Shown here one piece after another: positions 15,401 through 24,034 of a DNA stretch of 64,000 bases. A program made the position numbers and the translations under genes. The DNA lies in assembly GCA_023443095.1 (NCBI GenBank), contig JAEZVV010000069.1, positions 1 through 64,000 of the forward strand. The letters run 5' to 3'. The stretch's first letter is position 1. Every line of letters starts with the position of its first letter. The notes below the pieces were generated by a model. That model saw nothing but the letters and a program-made list of their open reading frames with translations. It made no database searches and was not told where the DNA came from. This DNA is from Pseudomonadota bacterium (GTDB lineage Bacteria; Pseudomonadota; Gammaproteobacteria; Burkholderiales; Burkholderiaceae_F).

Positions 15401-18225
15401 CGCGCCGACTGCGCAGTTACGCTGCGGCCGGGCTCGTAGCGCCATTCGGCCATGTCCTGCGCCAGCACCCGCATGCATTCGTCAGCTTCGGTCAGGAACA
15501 CCGAATACAGGCCGTGGCTGATCTCGAGCGGGCCGATGCGCCGCACTTCCTCGCGCCGCTCTTCGGGCGGCGGCATCGGCGCGTGGGCTTCCTCGATCGG
15601 CGCGACCGCTGCCGCGGCGAGCGAGGCATCGAGGTCGTCGAAGTTGAAGTCGGGCAGTTCGGCGACCCCCGCTGCGGCCGGAGCCGGCGCGACGACCGGC
15701 GCCGCGTCGTCGAGCCGGAACTCGCCGCCTTCGCGCACTCGGCTCGCCGCCAGCACCAGCGGCTCGACTTCAAGCGCGGCAGCCGGATTCTGTTCGATCA
15801 GGTCGACCCACCCCGCAATCACGTTGCGGGCGGCGGCCGCGAGCTGGATCAGATCGTCGTTGGCCTCGCGTTCCTGCGCCAGCCACAGGTTGAAACATTG
15901 TTCGACCGCCCACGCGCCTTCGCCGAACTGCTTCATGCCCACCATCCGGCTCGAGCCCTTGAGCGTGTGGAAAGCGCGGCGGACGTTGGTGATGGTGGCG
16001 CGGTCGGCGGGATGGCGGCGCATGCCGGCGAGTTCGAGGTCGATCGCGGCCAGCACCTCGCGCGCCTCCTCGACGAAGATCTCGAGCAGCTCGAGGTCGG
16101 CTGCGGCCTGAGTCGCGGGCAGCGGTGCCGACGGCGCCAGCCCTTCGGGCTTGGCGGCCGGGGCGAACAAGGCAACCAGCTCGTGCGCCACCTCGGCACC
16201 GGCGCCTTCGCGCAGACGAGCCACCAGCGGCAGGGCGCGAGTCGCCAGCGTCTTGAGCGCCGCGTCGTCGAGGATCTCGGCCTCCTGCGCCAGCAGCGGC
16301 AGCAGGCGACCGAGTTCGCCCAGGGCGGCCGCGCGGGCCGGGGCGTCGGCGTAACCGGTGAGCGATTGCGCCGCCGCCTGGGCGGCGGCACGGTTGGCGC
16401 GCGCCGCCGCTTCGACATTCTCGTGTGCGGCGGGCGCGGGCTCGGCCGGCGCGGGTTCGGCCGCGACCGGAGTCGGCTGCGGCTCGTCGTCGGCCTCGAC
16501 CGGCCGGACCACCGGGGTCCCGATCGCCGCCGAAAAAGCGCCGTCGGCAGCGCCGAAATCGAACACTCCAGTCGGCTGCTCAGCGCCTTCGCGCAGCTCT
16601 TCGACAAAGAACCCGATCGCCCCCAGGCTGTGCGCGACCCGGTCGAAGGCGGCAGGATCGGCCGCTGCCTGCGGATCGCTCCAAGCTTTGACCGCCGCCT
16701 GCGCCTGGCGCAGCGCCGCCACCGGGGCTTCGTGCCCGAGCAAGTCCAGCACGCCGGCGACCTGGTCGAACTGCGTGTCGGTGGCGGCCAGTTCGGCGCG
16801 GCCAGCGGCGGGATCGCGGAAAAACGCGTCTAGGCGTTGCTCGATCTCGCGCAACAGGGTCTGGGTCTCGCCGACCAGGCTTTCGAGCGCAGAGCGGTCC
16901 TGCTCGCGCCGCGACAGCTCGGAGAGCCAGGGCAACGTGTCGGCCAGCGCTTCGCCGCGGGCTGCGGCGCGCAAACGTGCGGCCATGGCGGTGGCGCGCG
17001 GCGCGTAGTCGGGGTCGAGCTGGGGCAGGGCGGCCACACCCAGATCGATGAACAACATCGCCTGAGCGATTTCCAGCGCCAGCGTGGCGCGCGTCGACTC
17101 GTCGGCCGCGGCCCAGGCCGCGGCAGCGGCGTCGACCGCGGCGATCACCTCGGCCACCGGCGCGGCGTCCAGGCGCGCGACCGCGGCTGCAGCGAGTTTC
17201 ATCTCGTGCTGGAAAGCGGCCAGCTCGGCCGAACCCTCGGCCACGACCGACCAGAGGCTCTTGGCCGTGGCGATGGCCTCGAGCAGCTGCTCGGTTGCGC
17301 GGGCATCGCGCGGCGTCAGGCTGGGCGAGTCGAACTCGGCCGGGATCAGGTCGTCGAGCGCGTAGAGAGCGCGCACTTCGCCCACCCGCGGCAGGACCGG
17401 ATCGGCGCGGCCGACGAAATACAAGGTGTCGACCATCAGGCGCTCAGCCACCGCGCCGCTGCCTTCGATCATGCGCCGCAACTGCAGGTTGATGCGGGCG
17501 AGCAGGCGCTTCAAGTCGAGATCCACCGCCAGACTGTCGGCGGCCACCGCTTCGAGCAGGGCATGGGTGACCCACCAGAAGCTGCGCGCCAGGCCGCGCT
17601 GCGGCATGTATTCGAGATCGGCCAGCGCCTCCTGCATCTGCCGGCGCGGCGAGGGATCGTCGGCGTTGCGCAGGAAACCCAGCAGGCCGGTCTCGAAGCG
17701 CGCGCGGCGCACCCGCAGTTCGTCCGCCGTCAGGCTGCGCGCCGGCACCGTGTGGAAGGGCGGACGCCGGGTGAGGTCGGGGAACACCAGGTCGGCCGGG
17801 TGCACGCGGGCGCCGGGCACCAGCGTCAGGACCTCGCGGTAATACGGGAAAAGCAGCAGCGGCTGGTTGGCGCGCCCGGCCAGAAGACCCTCGAGGTAGG
17901 CGACGATGGCATGCAGGGCACGGCTGATCGTGCGCGCCGCATCCGGCGTGCATTGCTCGGGCTCGCCCTGGCAGCGGCGCAGGGCGTGTTCGACCGCGTC
18001 GGCCACCAATGCCACGCCGCGCAGGTCGAGCAGCTGCAGGGCGCCGTTGGCCTGGTGCACGTGGTCGCGCGCCTGGCGCAGCAGCTCGGTCTCGCCGCGG
18101 TCGGCAAGAAAGCCTTCGGTCGCTTGCACGGCGGCGGTGAGCGAGGTGCGGATCTCGCCTATCACCCACGCGAGCGGAGCGATGTTGGCGGCGGGAAGCG
18201 CGGGGCTGTCGGTGCTCTCAGTCAT
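12478..18225 (-). CDS. chpA: ChpA/PilL hybrid histidine kinase of type IV pilus chemosensory system
   Basis: A very large CheA-type kinase (1915 residues). Phosphotransfer (Hpt) sites are seen near residue 752 (HTLKGSSRM), residue 946 (AHSLAGI, a variant) and residue 1226 (HTVKGSARM); the N-terminal 500 residues look like further degenerate helical Hpt-type modules. The catalytic core follows: dimerisation helices, an ATPase with N-box NAIVHGIERPEERL (about 1504), and a CheW-like regulatory domain. A C-terminal receiver has VDDS near 1796 and phospho-Asp in LVDIEMPRMDGF near 1842. It would phosphorylate PilG and PilH and tune twitching motility and cAMP-linked surface responses, as in Pseudomonas. 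It is the last gene of the operon. Confidence 0.95.
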   Translation of the reverse strand: MTESTDSPALPAANIAPLAWVIGEIRTSLTAAVQATEGFLADRGETELLRQARDHVHQANGALQLLDLRGVALVADAVEHALRRCQGEPEQCTPDAARTISRALHAIVAYLEGLLAGRANQPLLLFPYYREVLTLVPGARVHPADLVFPDLTRRPPFHTVPARSLTADELRVRRARFETGLLGFLRNADDPSPRRQMQEALADLEYMPQRGLARSFWWVTHALLEAVAADSLAVDLDLKRLLARINLQLRRMIEGSGAVAERLMVDTLYFVGRADPVLPRVGEVRALYALDDLIPAEFDSPSLTPRDARATEQLLEAIATAKSLWSVVAEGSAELAAFQHEMKLAAAAVARLDAAPVAEVIAAVDAAAAAWAAADESTRATLALEIAQAMLFIDLGVAALPQLDPDYAPRATAMAARLRAAARGEALADTLPWLSELSRREQDRSALESLVGETQTLLREIEQRLDAFFRDPAAGRAELAATDTQFDQVAGVLDLLGHEAPVAALRQAQAAVKAWSDPQAAADPAAFDRVAHSLGAIGFFVEELREGAEQPTGVFDFGAADGAFSAAIGTPVVRPVEADDEPQPTPVAAEPAPAEPAPAAHENVEAAARANRAAAQAAAQSLTGYADAPARAAALGELGRLLPLLAQEAEILDDAALKTLATRALPLVARLREGAGAEVAHELVALFAPAAKPEGLAPSAPLPATQAAADLELLEIFVEEAREVLAAIDLELAGMRRHPADRATITNVRRAFHTLKGSSRMVGMKQFGEGAWAVEQCFNLWLAQEREANDDLIQLAAAARNVIAGWVDLIEQNPAAALEVEPLVLAASRVREGGEFRLDDAAPVVAPAPAAAGVAELPDFNFDDLDASLAAAAVAPIEEAHAPMPPPEERREEVRRIGPLEISHGLYSVFLTEADECMRVLAQDMAEWRYEPGRSVTAQSARRAHSLAGITATVGLGPVLSIADPLDDLMHELSTLGPTRHFEFAPPQFDTLERVTDRMRGMLHQFSAGVYPDEAPLEAAAVHDLLAQVRAHAALHADSAPAADDGMPPLTAEGALAEHLEVGDAVNESLAAPEQYEEFEIEAAPAIDDGLFDEIDETLALSGQAEFETDAELIAQLTPPSLASESPGALDLTESFEWPEDLAAAPVAAEAAGRASPVLDELVLDVELPAAEPVDSGLRDEIDPDLLDIFVVEANEHLPAIGADLRALATDGEDREAARALMRRLHTVKGSARMAGAMRLGELVHAIETRVEASMQAGRVPADIVDQLQTQFDRALQIFDEIQGPAPAPGLAAPDPAAEAAETMPAAPAAASFIRVRADVLDKLVDQAGEVAIARSKLENEVGTMRASLTDLTENIARLRTQLREVSIQAEAQISARGDLLARDAANFDPLEFDRFTRLQELTRLLAESVEDVALVHGNMVKGLQMAEQDLVSQSRLTRDLQQQLMRVRLVPFANVSERLYRVARQGAKELDKRVHLEIRGGATEIDRGVLERMAGPFEHLVRNAIVHGIERPEERLVGGKSETGELRIEVRQEGNEIVVTFSDDGAGLALDRIKARALERGIVTAAQDLSERELMDLIFAPGFTTVDEITELAGRGVGMDVVRSELASFGGRVAVTSEAGRGTRFTLYLPLTLAVSQVVLAKIGNRRYAIPAAMVEQVRRMRPMLLEQSLADGVIDLPPAGPVVLRPLAQLTGEEVGPLPHKPVPVVLLRSGDDRLAIAVDDVSSNQEVVVKNVGSQVARLAGILGATILGNGEIVLILNPVQLIARAPEPAPFFEQAANASVEPVGPGVPVVMVVDDSITVRRVTQRLLERQGWEVLLAKDGVDALRQLQDVRPDIMLVDIEMPRMDGFDLTRNVRGSRATAGIPIVMITSRTADKHRSMAFELGVNEYLGKPYQEEELLAVIKRYMADRELV

Positions 18226-18276
18226 GCTTGCCTCTCGGGCTGTCAGCGGCTTTGACGCCGCCGACCGTGAAACGCG

Positions 18277-18299
18277 CGCGCCGGGATGGTCCCGGCGCG
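18277..18299. repeat. stem-loop between pilJ and chpA
   Basis: Stem CGCGCCGGGA (18277-18286), loop TGG, TCCCGGCGCG (18290-18299). There is no T-tract on either strand. It may stabilise the pilJ end or reduce chpA transcription. Confidence 0.45.
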
Positions 18300-18349
18300 T
18301 TCAGGTATTGCGGGTGTGACACGCCAATGCTGGAAGCGTCGCGCTCGCC

Positions 18350-20587
18350 TCAGCCGACCCGGAACCGCGCGACCGAGGCCTTCAGTTCGCGCGCCAGGGT
18401 GGCGAGCTGGCCGATCGACTGCGCGGTCTGGCGCGTGCCCTGCGAGGTCTGTTCGGTCACCGACAGAATCCGCTCCATCGACTGCGCCACCCCGCCCGCG
18501 CTCTGCGCCTGGTCGTTGGTCGTCACCGCGATGCGTTCGATCAGTTCGGACAGCTGGCGCGACACGCTGCCGATGTCGGTCAGCGCGGTGCCGGCCGCGT
18601 CGGAGAGCTTGGCGCCTTCGACCACGCCTTGCGTGCTCTTTTCCATGGCCGCCACCGCGTCCTGGGTGTCGGTCTGAATCGTCCGCACCAGCGCGCCGAT
18701 CTGCTTGGCGGCTTCGGCCGAGCGGTCGGCCAGGCGCTGCACTTCCTCGGCCACGACCGAGAAGCCGCGCCCGGCTTCGCCTGCGCTCGCGGCCTGGATC
18801 GCCGCGTTCAAGGCGAGCACGTTGGTCTGCTCGGTAATGTCGGTGATCAGCTCGACGATCTCGCCGATCTCCTGCGAGCTCTCGCCCAGCCGCTTGATGC
18901 GCTTGGCGGTCTCCTGGATCTGTTCGCGGATCTCGTTCATGCCGGCGATCTGGTCGGCCACCGCCCCCTGGCCGCGTTCGGCCGCGTCCACCGAGGTGCG
19001 CGCCACCTTGGCCGATTCGCCCGCGCTCTTGGAGACGTCGTTGATCTGCGCCGCCATCTTCAGGACCTTCTCGCCGGTGTCCTTGATCTCGCGCGACTGC
19101 GCTTCGGAGGCGGCGAGCAGCCGGGTCGCGATGTCGCGCGCCTGGGTCGACGCGGTGTTGACCTGCTCGGCGGTGTTGTTGATCCGGCCCACCAGGGCCC
19201 GCAGCTCTTCGACGGTGTAGTTGACCGAGTCCGCGATGGCGCCGGTGATGTCTTCGCTCACGGTCGCCTGCACGGTGAGGTTGCCGTCGGCCACCTCCTG
19301 CAGTTCGTTCATCAGCCGCAAAATGGCGGCCTGGTTCTGCTCGTTGGCGCGCTTGGCGTCCTGCTCGAGCTTTTCGGCCTGGTTCTTCTGCAGCTCGGCT
19401 TCGCGGGTACGGCCGCGCGAGTCGGCCAGCAGAACCTGGAAGATCGCAAACATGTTGGCCAGCGCCAGCACCGCGAAGACGATCATCACCACCAGGGCGA
19501 TGCGGCGGGTCGCCTGCTCGGCCTGGTACAGGCTTTGCAGCGCGCCGACCTGCTGGCGCAGGTTCTCGGCTTCGCCCAGGATCGCGAGCTCGGCCTGCTT
19601 GGACTGCACCACCTGCTGCATGCCGGGCAGGGCCACGGCCACGTCCTTCTGGAAGCCGTTGTAGAAGGCGAGCAGGTCCTGCAGCCGGGTGCGAGCCTCG
19701 GCGTCGCCAACGGCGCCGACGCGCAAGGCGTCGCTACCAGTGAGCAGGGCCTGGATCAGGTCGCGGAACTGGTTGACGTCACGGCCGAGCTGAAGCGCGG
19801 CTTCGTTGCTGGCGACGTTGCCCGACACCAGCGCGTTGGCGGTGCGGCCGATGCGCTGGGTGATCACCGCCAGCTGGCCTGCCATCTGGCCCTCGCGGCC
19901 GCCGAGGCGGGCGGCGGTGATTTCGTCGGTCAGCGCCTGCAGACGCGGAATCGCCTCGTTGATGGTCTTGAGCACCACGCCGAAGGCCGACAGCGCCTTT
20001 TCGTTGCCGATGATCGCCGAAGCCGCCGACTCGGTGGCGCGCCAGCGTTCGGTCAGTTTGGCGAGCGTGTCCTGGATGTCGGACGATGACGGCGACAGGC
20101 CGCGGATCGGATCGCCGTTGGCGAGCGCGTCGAGGTTGGCGGCGATCGCGTCGCGGCTTTCGCGCAGTTCGACGAAGGCGGCGGCGTTGCCCTGCATCGC
20201 GTACGGCGCGGCCTTGGCCAGGCGCTGCGAGTGCATCAGCGTGTCGCCCACGATCTCGGTCTGCAAGGTGCCGTTGTTGCCCATGCGGGTGTCGATCACG
20301 AGCGTGGCCACCACCACCACCAGACTCAGGCCGAGCGTGATCGCGAGCACCTGCACCTGGGTGCCGAGCGGCTTGTCGCCGATGCCGGGCAGCTTCAGGT
20401 TCAGGAAGCGGTCCATCCAGCCGCCCTTGGCCACGTTGACGGCGGACGCCGAAGGGCGGGGCGCGGGGCGCGGAGTCCGAGTGACCGGTGCGTCTTCAAC
20501 GAACTCGGAAGGCTGGATGTCCGCCGCACTCCCCGGCTGGGGCTGGGCCTTGTCCTTGTTGATCCGGAAGTCAAAGCTGAAAGGCAT
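18350..20587 (-). CDS. pilJ: type IV pilus chemoreceptor PilJ
   Basis: A 745-residue methyl-accepting-type receptor. It has a cytosolic Pro-rich N-terminus, a membrane helix at 79-98 (LAITLGLSLVVVVATLVI), a helical periplasmic sensor of about 260 residues, a second membrane helix near 361-386, a HAMP-like region and a long signalling coiled coil. The hairpin tip in this family is EAGRGFSVVAEEVQRLA, seen here. Unlike classical receptors it has an extended soluble N-terminus. It signals through the CheW-like PilI to ChpA. Confidence 0.95.
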   Translation of the reverse strand: MPFSFDFRINKDKAQPQPGSAADIQPSEFVEDAPVTRTPRPAPRPSASAVNVAKGGWMDRFLNLKLPGIGDKPLGTQVQVLAITLGLSLVVVVATLVIDTRMGNNGTLQTEIVGDTLMHSQRLAKAAPYAMQGNAAAFVELRESRDAIAANLDALANGDPIRGLSPSSSDIQDTLAKLTERWRATESAASAIIGNEKALSAFGVVLKTINEAIPRLQALTDEITAARLGGREGQMAGQLAVITQRIGRTANALVSGNVASNEAALQLGRDVNQFRDLIQALLTGSDALRVGAVGDAEARTRLQDLLAFYNGFQKDVAVALPGMQQVVQSKQAELAILGEAENLRQQVGALQSLYQAEQATRRIALVVMIVFAVLALANMFAIFQVLLADSRGRTREAELQKNQAEKLEQDAKRANEQNQAAILRLMNELQEVADGNLTVQATVSEDITGAIADSVNYTVEELRALVGRINNTAEQVNTASTQARDIATRLLAASEAQSREIKDTGEKVLKMAAQINDVSKSAGESAKVARTSVDAAERGQGAVADQIAGMNEIREQIQETAKRIKRLGESSQEIGEIVELITDITEQTNVLALNAAIQAASAGEAGRGFSVVAEEVQRLADRSAEAAKQIGALVRTIQTDTQDAVAAMEKSTQGVVEGAKLSDAAGTALTDIGSVSRQLSELIERIAVTTNDQAQSAGGVAQSMERILSVTEQTSQGTRQTAQSIGQLATLARELKASVARFRVG

Positions 20588-20682
20588 TTTTCTTCTCCGC
20601 CACTAGCGTGGACCGCTGGCGCGCCGGGCACTCGCGCCGCGGGCCGCGCAGGGCGCGGCATGGTTGACTTCGAGGCTCGGCT

Positions 20683-21219
20683 TCACACACCGATCATGGC
20701 AAACGCCGGCGCCTTGACGAGTTCGCGCAGGTCGAGTTCGGTCAGCACGCTGCCGTCGGCATCGAGCCAGCGGCCGCGCTCCCAGGCCGGACCCGCACCG
20801 TCGGCCGGTATCGATTGCAGGCCGGCTAGCGAACGCAGGCCGAACGCGCGCGAGATCACGAGCGCGGCGTTGCCGCCCAGCGCTTCGCCGAACACCAGTG
20901 CCTGCTGCGAATCGCCGGCCGGCAACTGGCTGCGGCCGGCGAAAAGATCGAGGTCGACCACCCCCACCAGACGGCCCCGCACGTTGATCAGGCCGCGGTA
21001 CCAGGGCCGGGTCCAGGGCACGGCCGCGACCTCGGGCAGGGGCACGATTTCGGAGGCCAGCCCCATGTCGACCAGGTAGCCGCGTTCGCCCACCCGCACC
21101 GCCAGCAGGTTGGGCTGGTCGGCCGCTTGCGGCGCACTTTTGAGGCGCTCGGCCAGCTTGGTGGAGAACTCGCGCAGCTTGCCGAGTTCACGCGTTTGGG
21201 AATCGTGCTGATCGGCCAT
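20683..21219 (-). CDS. pilI: CheW-like adaptor PilI
   Basis: A 178-residue CheW-domain protein: LLAVRVGERGYLVDMGLASEIVPLPEVAAVPWTR (split here only by naming), RGLINVRGRLVGVVDL and a C-terminal LDLRELVKAP strand. It couples PilJ to ChpA. It sits between pilH and pilJ in the canonical pilG-pilH-pilI-pilJ order, with 15 bases to pilH. Confidence 0.93.
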   Translation of the reverse strand: MADQHDSQTRELGKLREFSTKLAERLKSAPQAADQPNLLAVRVGERGYLVDMGLASEIVPLPEVAAVPWTRPWYRGLINVRGRLVGVVDLDLFAGRSQLPAGDSQQALVFGEALGGNAALVISRAFGLRSLAGLQSIPADGAGPAWERGRWLDADGSVLTELDLRELVKAPAFAMIGV

Positions 21220-21234
21220 GGCATCCGCCTTCGC

Positions 21235-21615
21235 TCAACCGAGCGCGGCGATTTTCTCCAGCAGTTCCTCGGCCTTGATCGGCTTGACGAGGTAGTCGCG
21301 GGCGCCCTGGCGCATGCCCCAGATGCGGTCGGTCTGCTGGTTCTTGCTGGTGCAGATGATGACTGGGATCGCCTGGGTCTCGGGGTCGCGCGAGAGCGTG
21401 CGCGTGAACTGGAAACCGTTCTGGCCGGGCATGACCACGTCCATAAGGATCAGGTCGGGCGGCGCCGCCTTGATCTTGAGGGCGGCTTCTTCCGCACTTT
21501 CGGCGGCCGACACGGTGTAGCCGTGGCGGGTCAGCAACTCGCTCAGGAAATAACGTTCCGTCGGCGAATCGTCGACGATCAGGATCTTCTTGATCGGCAT
21601 GGTGGTGTCAGGCAT
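21235..21615 (-). CDS. pilH: twitching motility response regulator PilH
   Basis: A 126-residue single-domain receiver with ILIVDDSPTERYFL (acidic pair), LILMDVVMPGQNGFQ (phospho-Asp) and YLVKPI (Lys). PilH opposes or buffers PilG in pilus chemosensory systems. The ATG at 21615 overlaps the pilG end by 8 bases; a second ATG five codons later (21600) gives the more typical length and could be the true start. Neither has a strong ribosome site, so it probably relies on coupling to pilG. Confidence 0.9.
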   Translation of the reverse strand: MPDTTMPIKKILIVDDSPTERYFLSELLTRHGYTVSAAESAEEAALKIKAAPPDLILMDVVMPGQNGFQFTRTLSRDPETQAIPVIICTSKNQQTDRIWGMRQGARDYLVKPIKAEELLEKIAALG

Positions 21616-22027
21616 GGGGTTCGGTCGTCGAATGCTCGCGCACGGCCGACAGCAGGCTGTCCTTGGTAAAGGGCTTGGTGAGGTATTCGCTCGATCCGAC
21701 CATGCGGCCGCGGGCGCGGTCGAACAGGCCGTCCTTGGACGAAAGCATCACCACCGGCGTCACGTGGAAACGCGGGCTGCGCTTGATCAGCGCACAGGTC
21801 TGATAGCCGTCGAGGCGCGGCATCAGGATGTCACAGAAGATGATGTTGGGCTGGTGGTCGTTGATCTTGGCCAGCGCTTCAAAGCCGTCCTGCGCCAGGA
21901 TGACTTGGCAGCCGGCCTGGTTCAGGAAGATCTCGGCGCTGCGTCGGATGGTGTTCGAATCGTCGATCACCATCACTTTCTTGCCGCGGATGTCCGAGAA
22001 ATCCTGGGCAGGCGTTGCGTTTGCCAT
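21608..22027 (-). CDS. pilG: twitching motility response regulator PilG
   Basis: A 139-residue receiver with an 11-residue lead before KVMVIDDSNTIRRSAE. The phospho-Asp lies in IIFCDILMPRLDGYQ and the Lys in YLTKPF. It is the first receiver of the Pil-Chp operon and would activate pilus extension. The ATG at 22027 was chosen by family length; the reading frame extends further upstream but overlaps the rubredoxin gene. Confidence 0.92.
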   Translation of the reverse strand: MANATPAQDFSDIRGKKVMVIDDSNTIRRSAEIFLNQAGCQVILAQDGFEALAKINDHQPNIIFCDILMPRLDGYQTCALIKRSPRFHVTPVVMLSSKDGLFDRARGRMVGSSEYLTKPFTKDSLLSAVREHSTTEPHA

Positions 22028-22080
22028 GGCGTGCAGCCCTTGTTGCCGGTTCGGCCCGAAAGCCCTGCCCGGTGTCCTTG

Positions 22081-22263
22081 CTAGATCTCGACCATCTCGA
22101 AGTCTTCCTTGCGCGCGCCGCATTCCGGACAGGTCCAGTTCGGCGGGATGTCTTCCCAGCGCGTTCCGGCGGCAATGCCCTCGTCCGGCAGCCCGGCGGC
22201 TTCGTCGTAAATCCAGCCGCAGATAAGGCACATCCAGGTGCGTGTGGCAACGTTCGTGGTCAT
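22081..22263 (-). CDS. rubredoxin
   Basis: A 60-residue protein with the two iron-binding knuckles WMCLICGWIYDEAAG and NWTCPECGARKEDFEMVE. The four Cys hold a single iron; rubredoxins carry single electrons in the cytosol. It lies 53 bases upstream of pilG on the same strand and is probably the first gene of that transcript. This neighbourhood is common in betaproteobacteria, but no functional link to pili is established. Confidence 0.96.
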   Translation of the reverse strand: MTTNVATRTWMCLICGWIYDEAAGLPDEGIAAGTRWEDIPPNWTCPECGARKEDFEMVEI

Positions 22264-22638
22264 GGAAAACTGAGTGGTTCGGTAAAATCAAACACTTAGC
22301 CGACGATCATAACGGCGTGCTCTAAGCGGTTTCTACCGCCTTCGCGTTATCGATCGATCGGCGCTCCTGCCGCAACGCGGCCGACAAGCTCCTACGGGGA
22401 TACCCTTGCGGTCGATGCTGACCCCGGTTCGGCGACACGTCGGATAATGCCTGAAGCATCAAGCGCACTAGCCCAGTCATCTCAAGCTCCCGCGTCTCAC
22501 CCGCCCGACATTCCGCCGGACTCGGCAGCGTCGTCGCTGCTTGCCGCCGGTCCGGCCGCGCGCACGGCCCGTGGTGCTTGACCCCGGCCCTGTCCGCCCT
22601 GTGGCGGGCATCCCACGAACTCGAATCTCGATGGAGAA
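22264..22638. other. rubredoxin / hemL divergent intergenic region
   Basis: 375 bases between two divergent genes. The part next to the rubredoxin gene is relatively A/T-rich (about 22265-22325) and probably holds both promoters. The remaining 300 bases are GC-rich with no convincing reading frame, hairpin or operator. Confidence 0.6.
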
Positions 22639-23922
<1,284 letters not shown>

Positions 23923-23966
23923 GGCTACTGCACGCGGCTGGCGGACGACAGGCATCATGAGGGCCT

Positions 23967-23985
23967 GCCGATCCGCCGGATCGGC
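23967..23985 (+). terminator. possible terminator after hemL
   Basis: Stem GCCGATCC (23967-23974), loop GCC, GGATCGGC (23978-23985). Only a short C/T-rich stretch follows, so termination may be weak. Confidence 0.45.
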
Positions 23986-24034
23986 CCTTGCTCGAGTCAT
24001 AGATACGGCGCGCTGGCGCCCGCACCAAGGCCAC

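Noticed and set aside
18277..18299. Terminator between pilJ and chpA
   Set aside because: The stem is strong but has no T-tract on either strand, and the operon is expected to continue; listed as a repeat.
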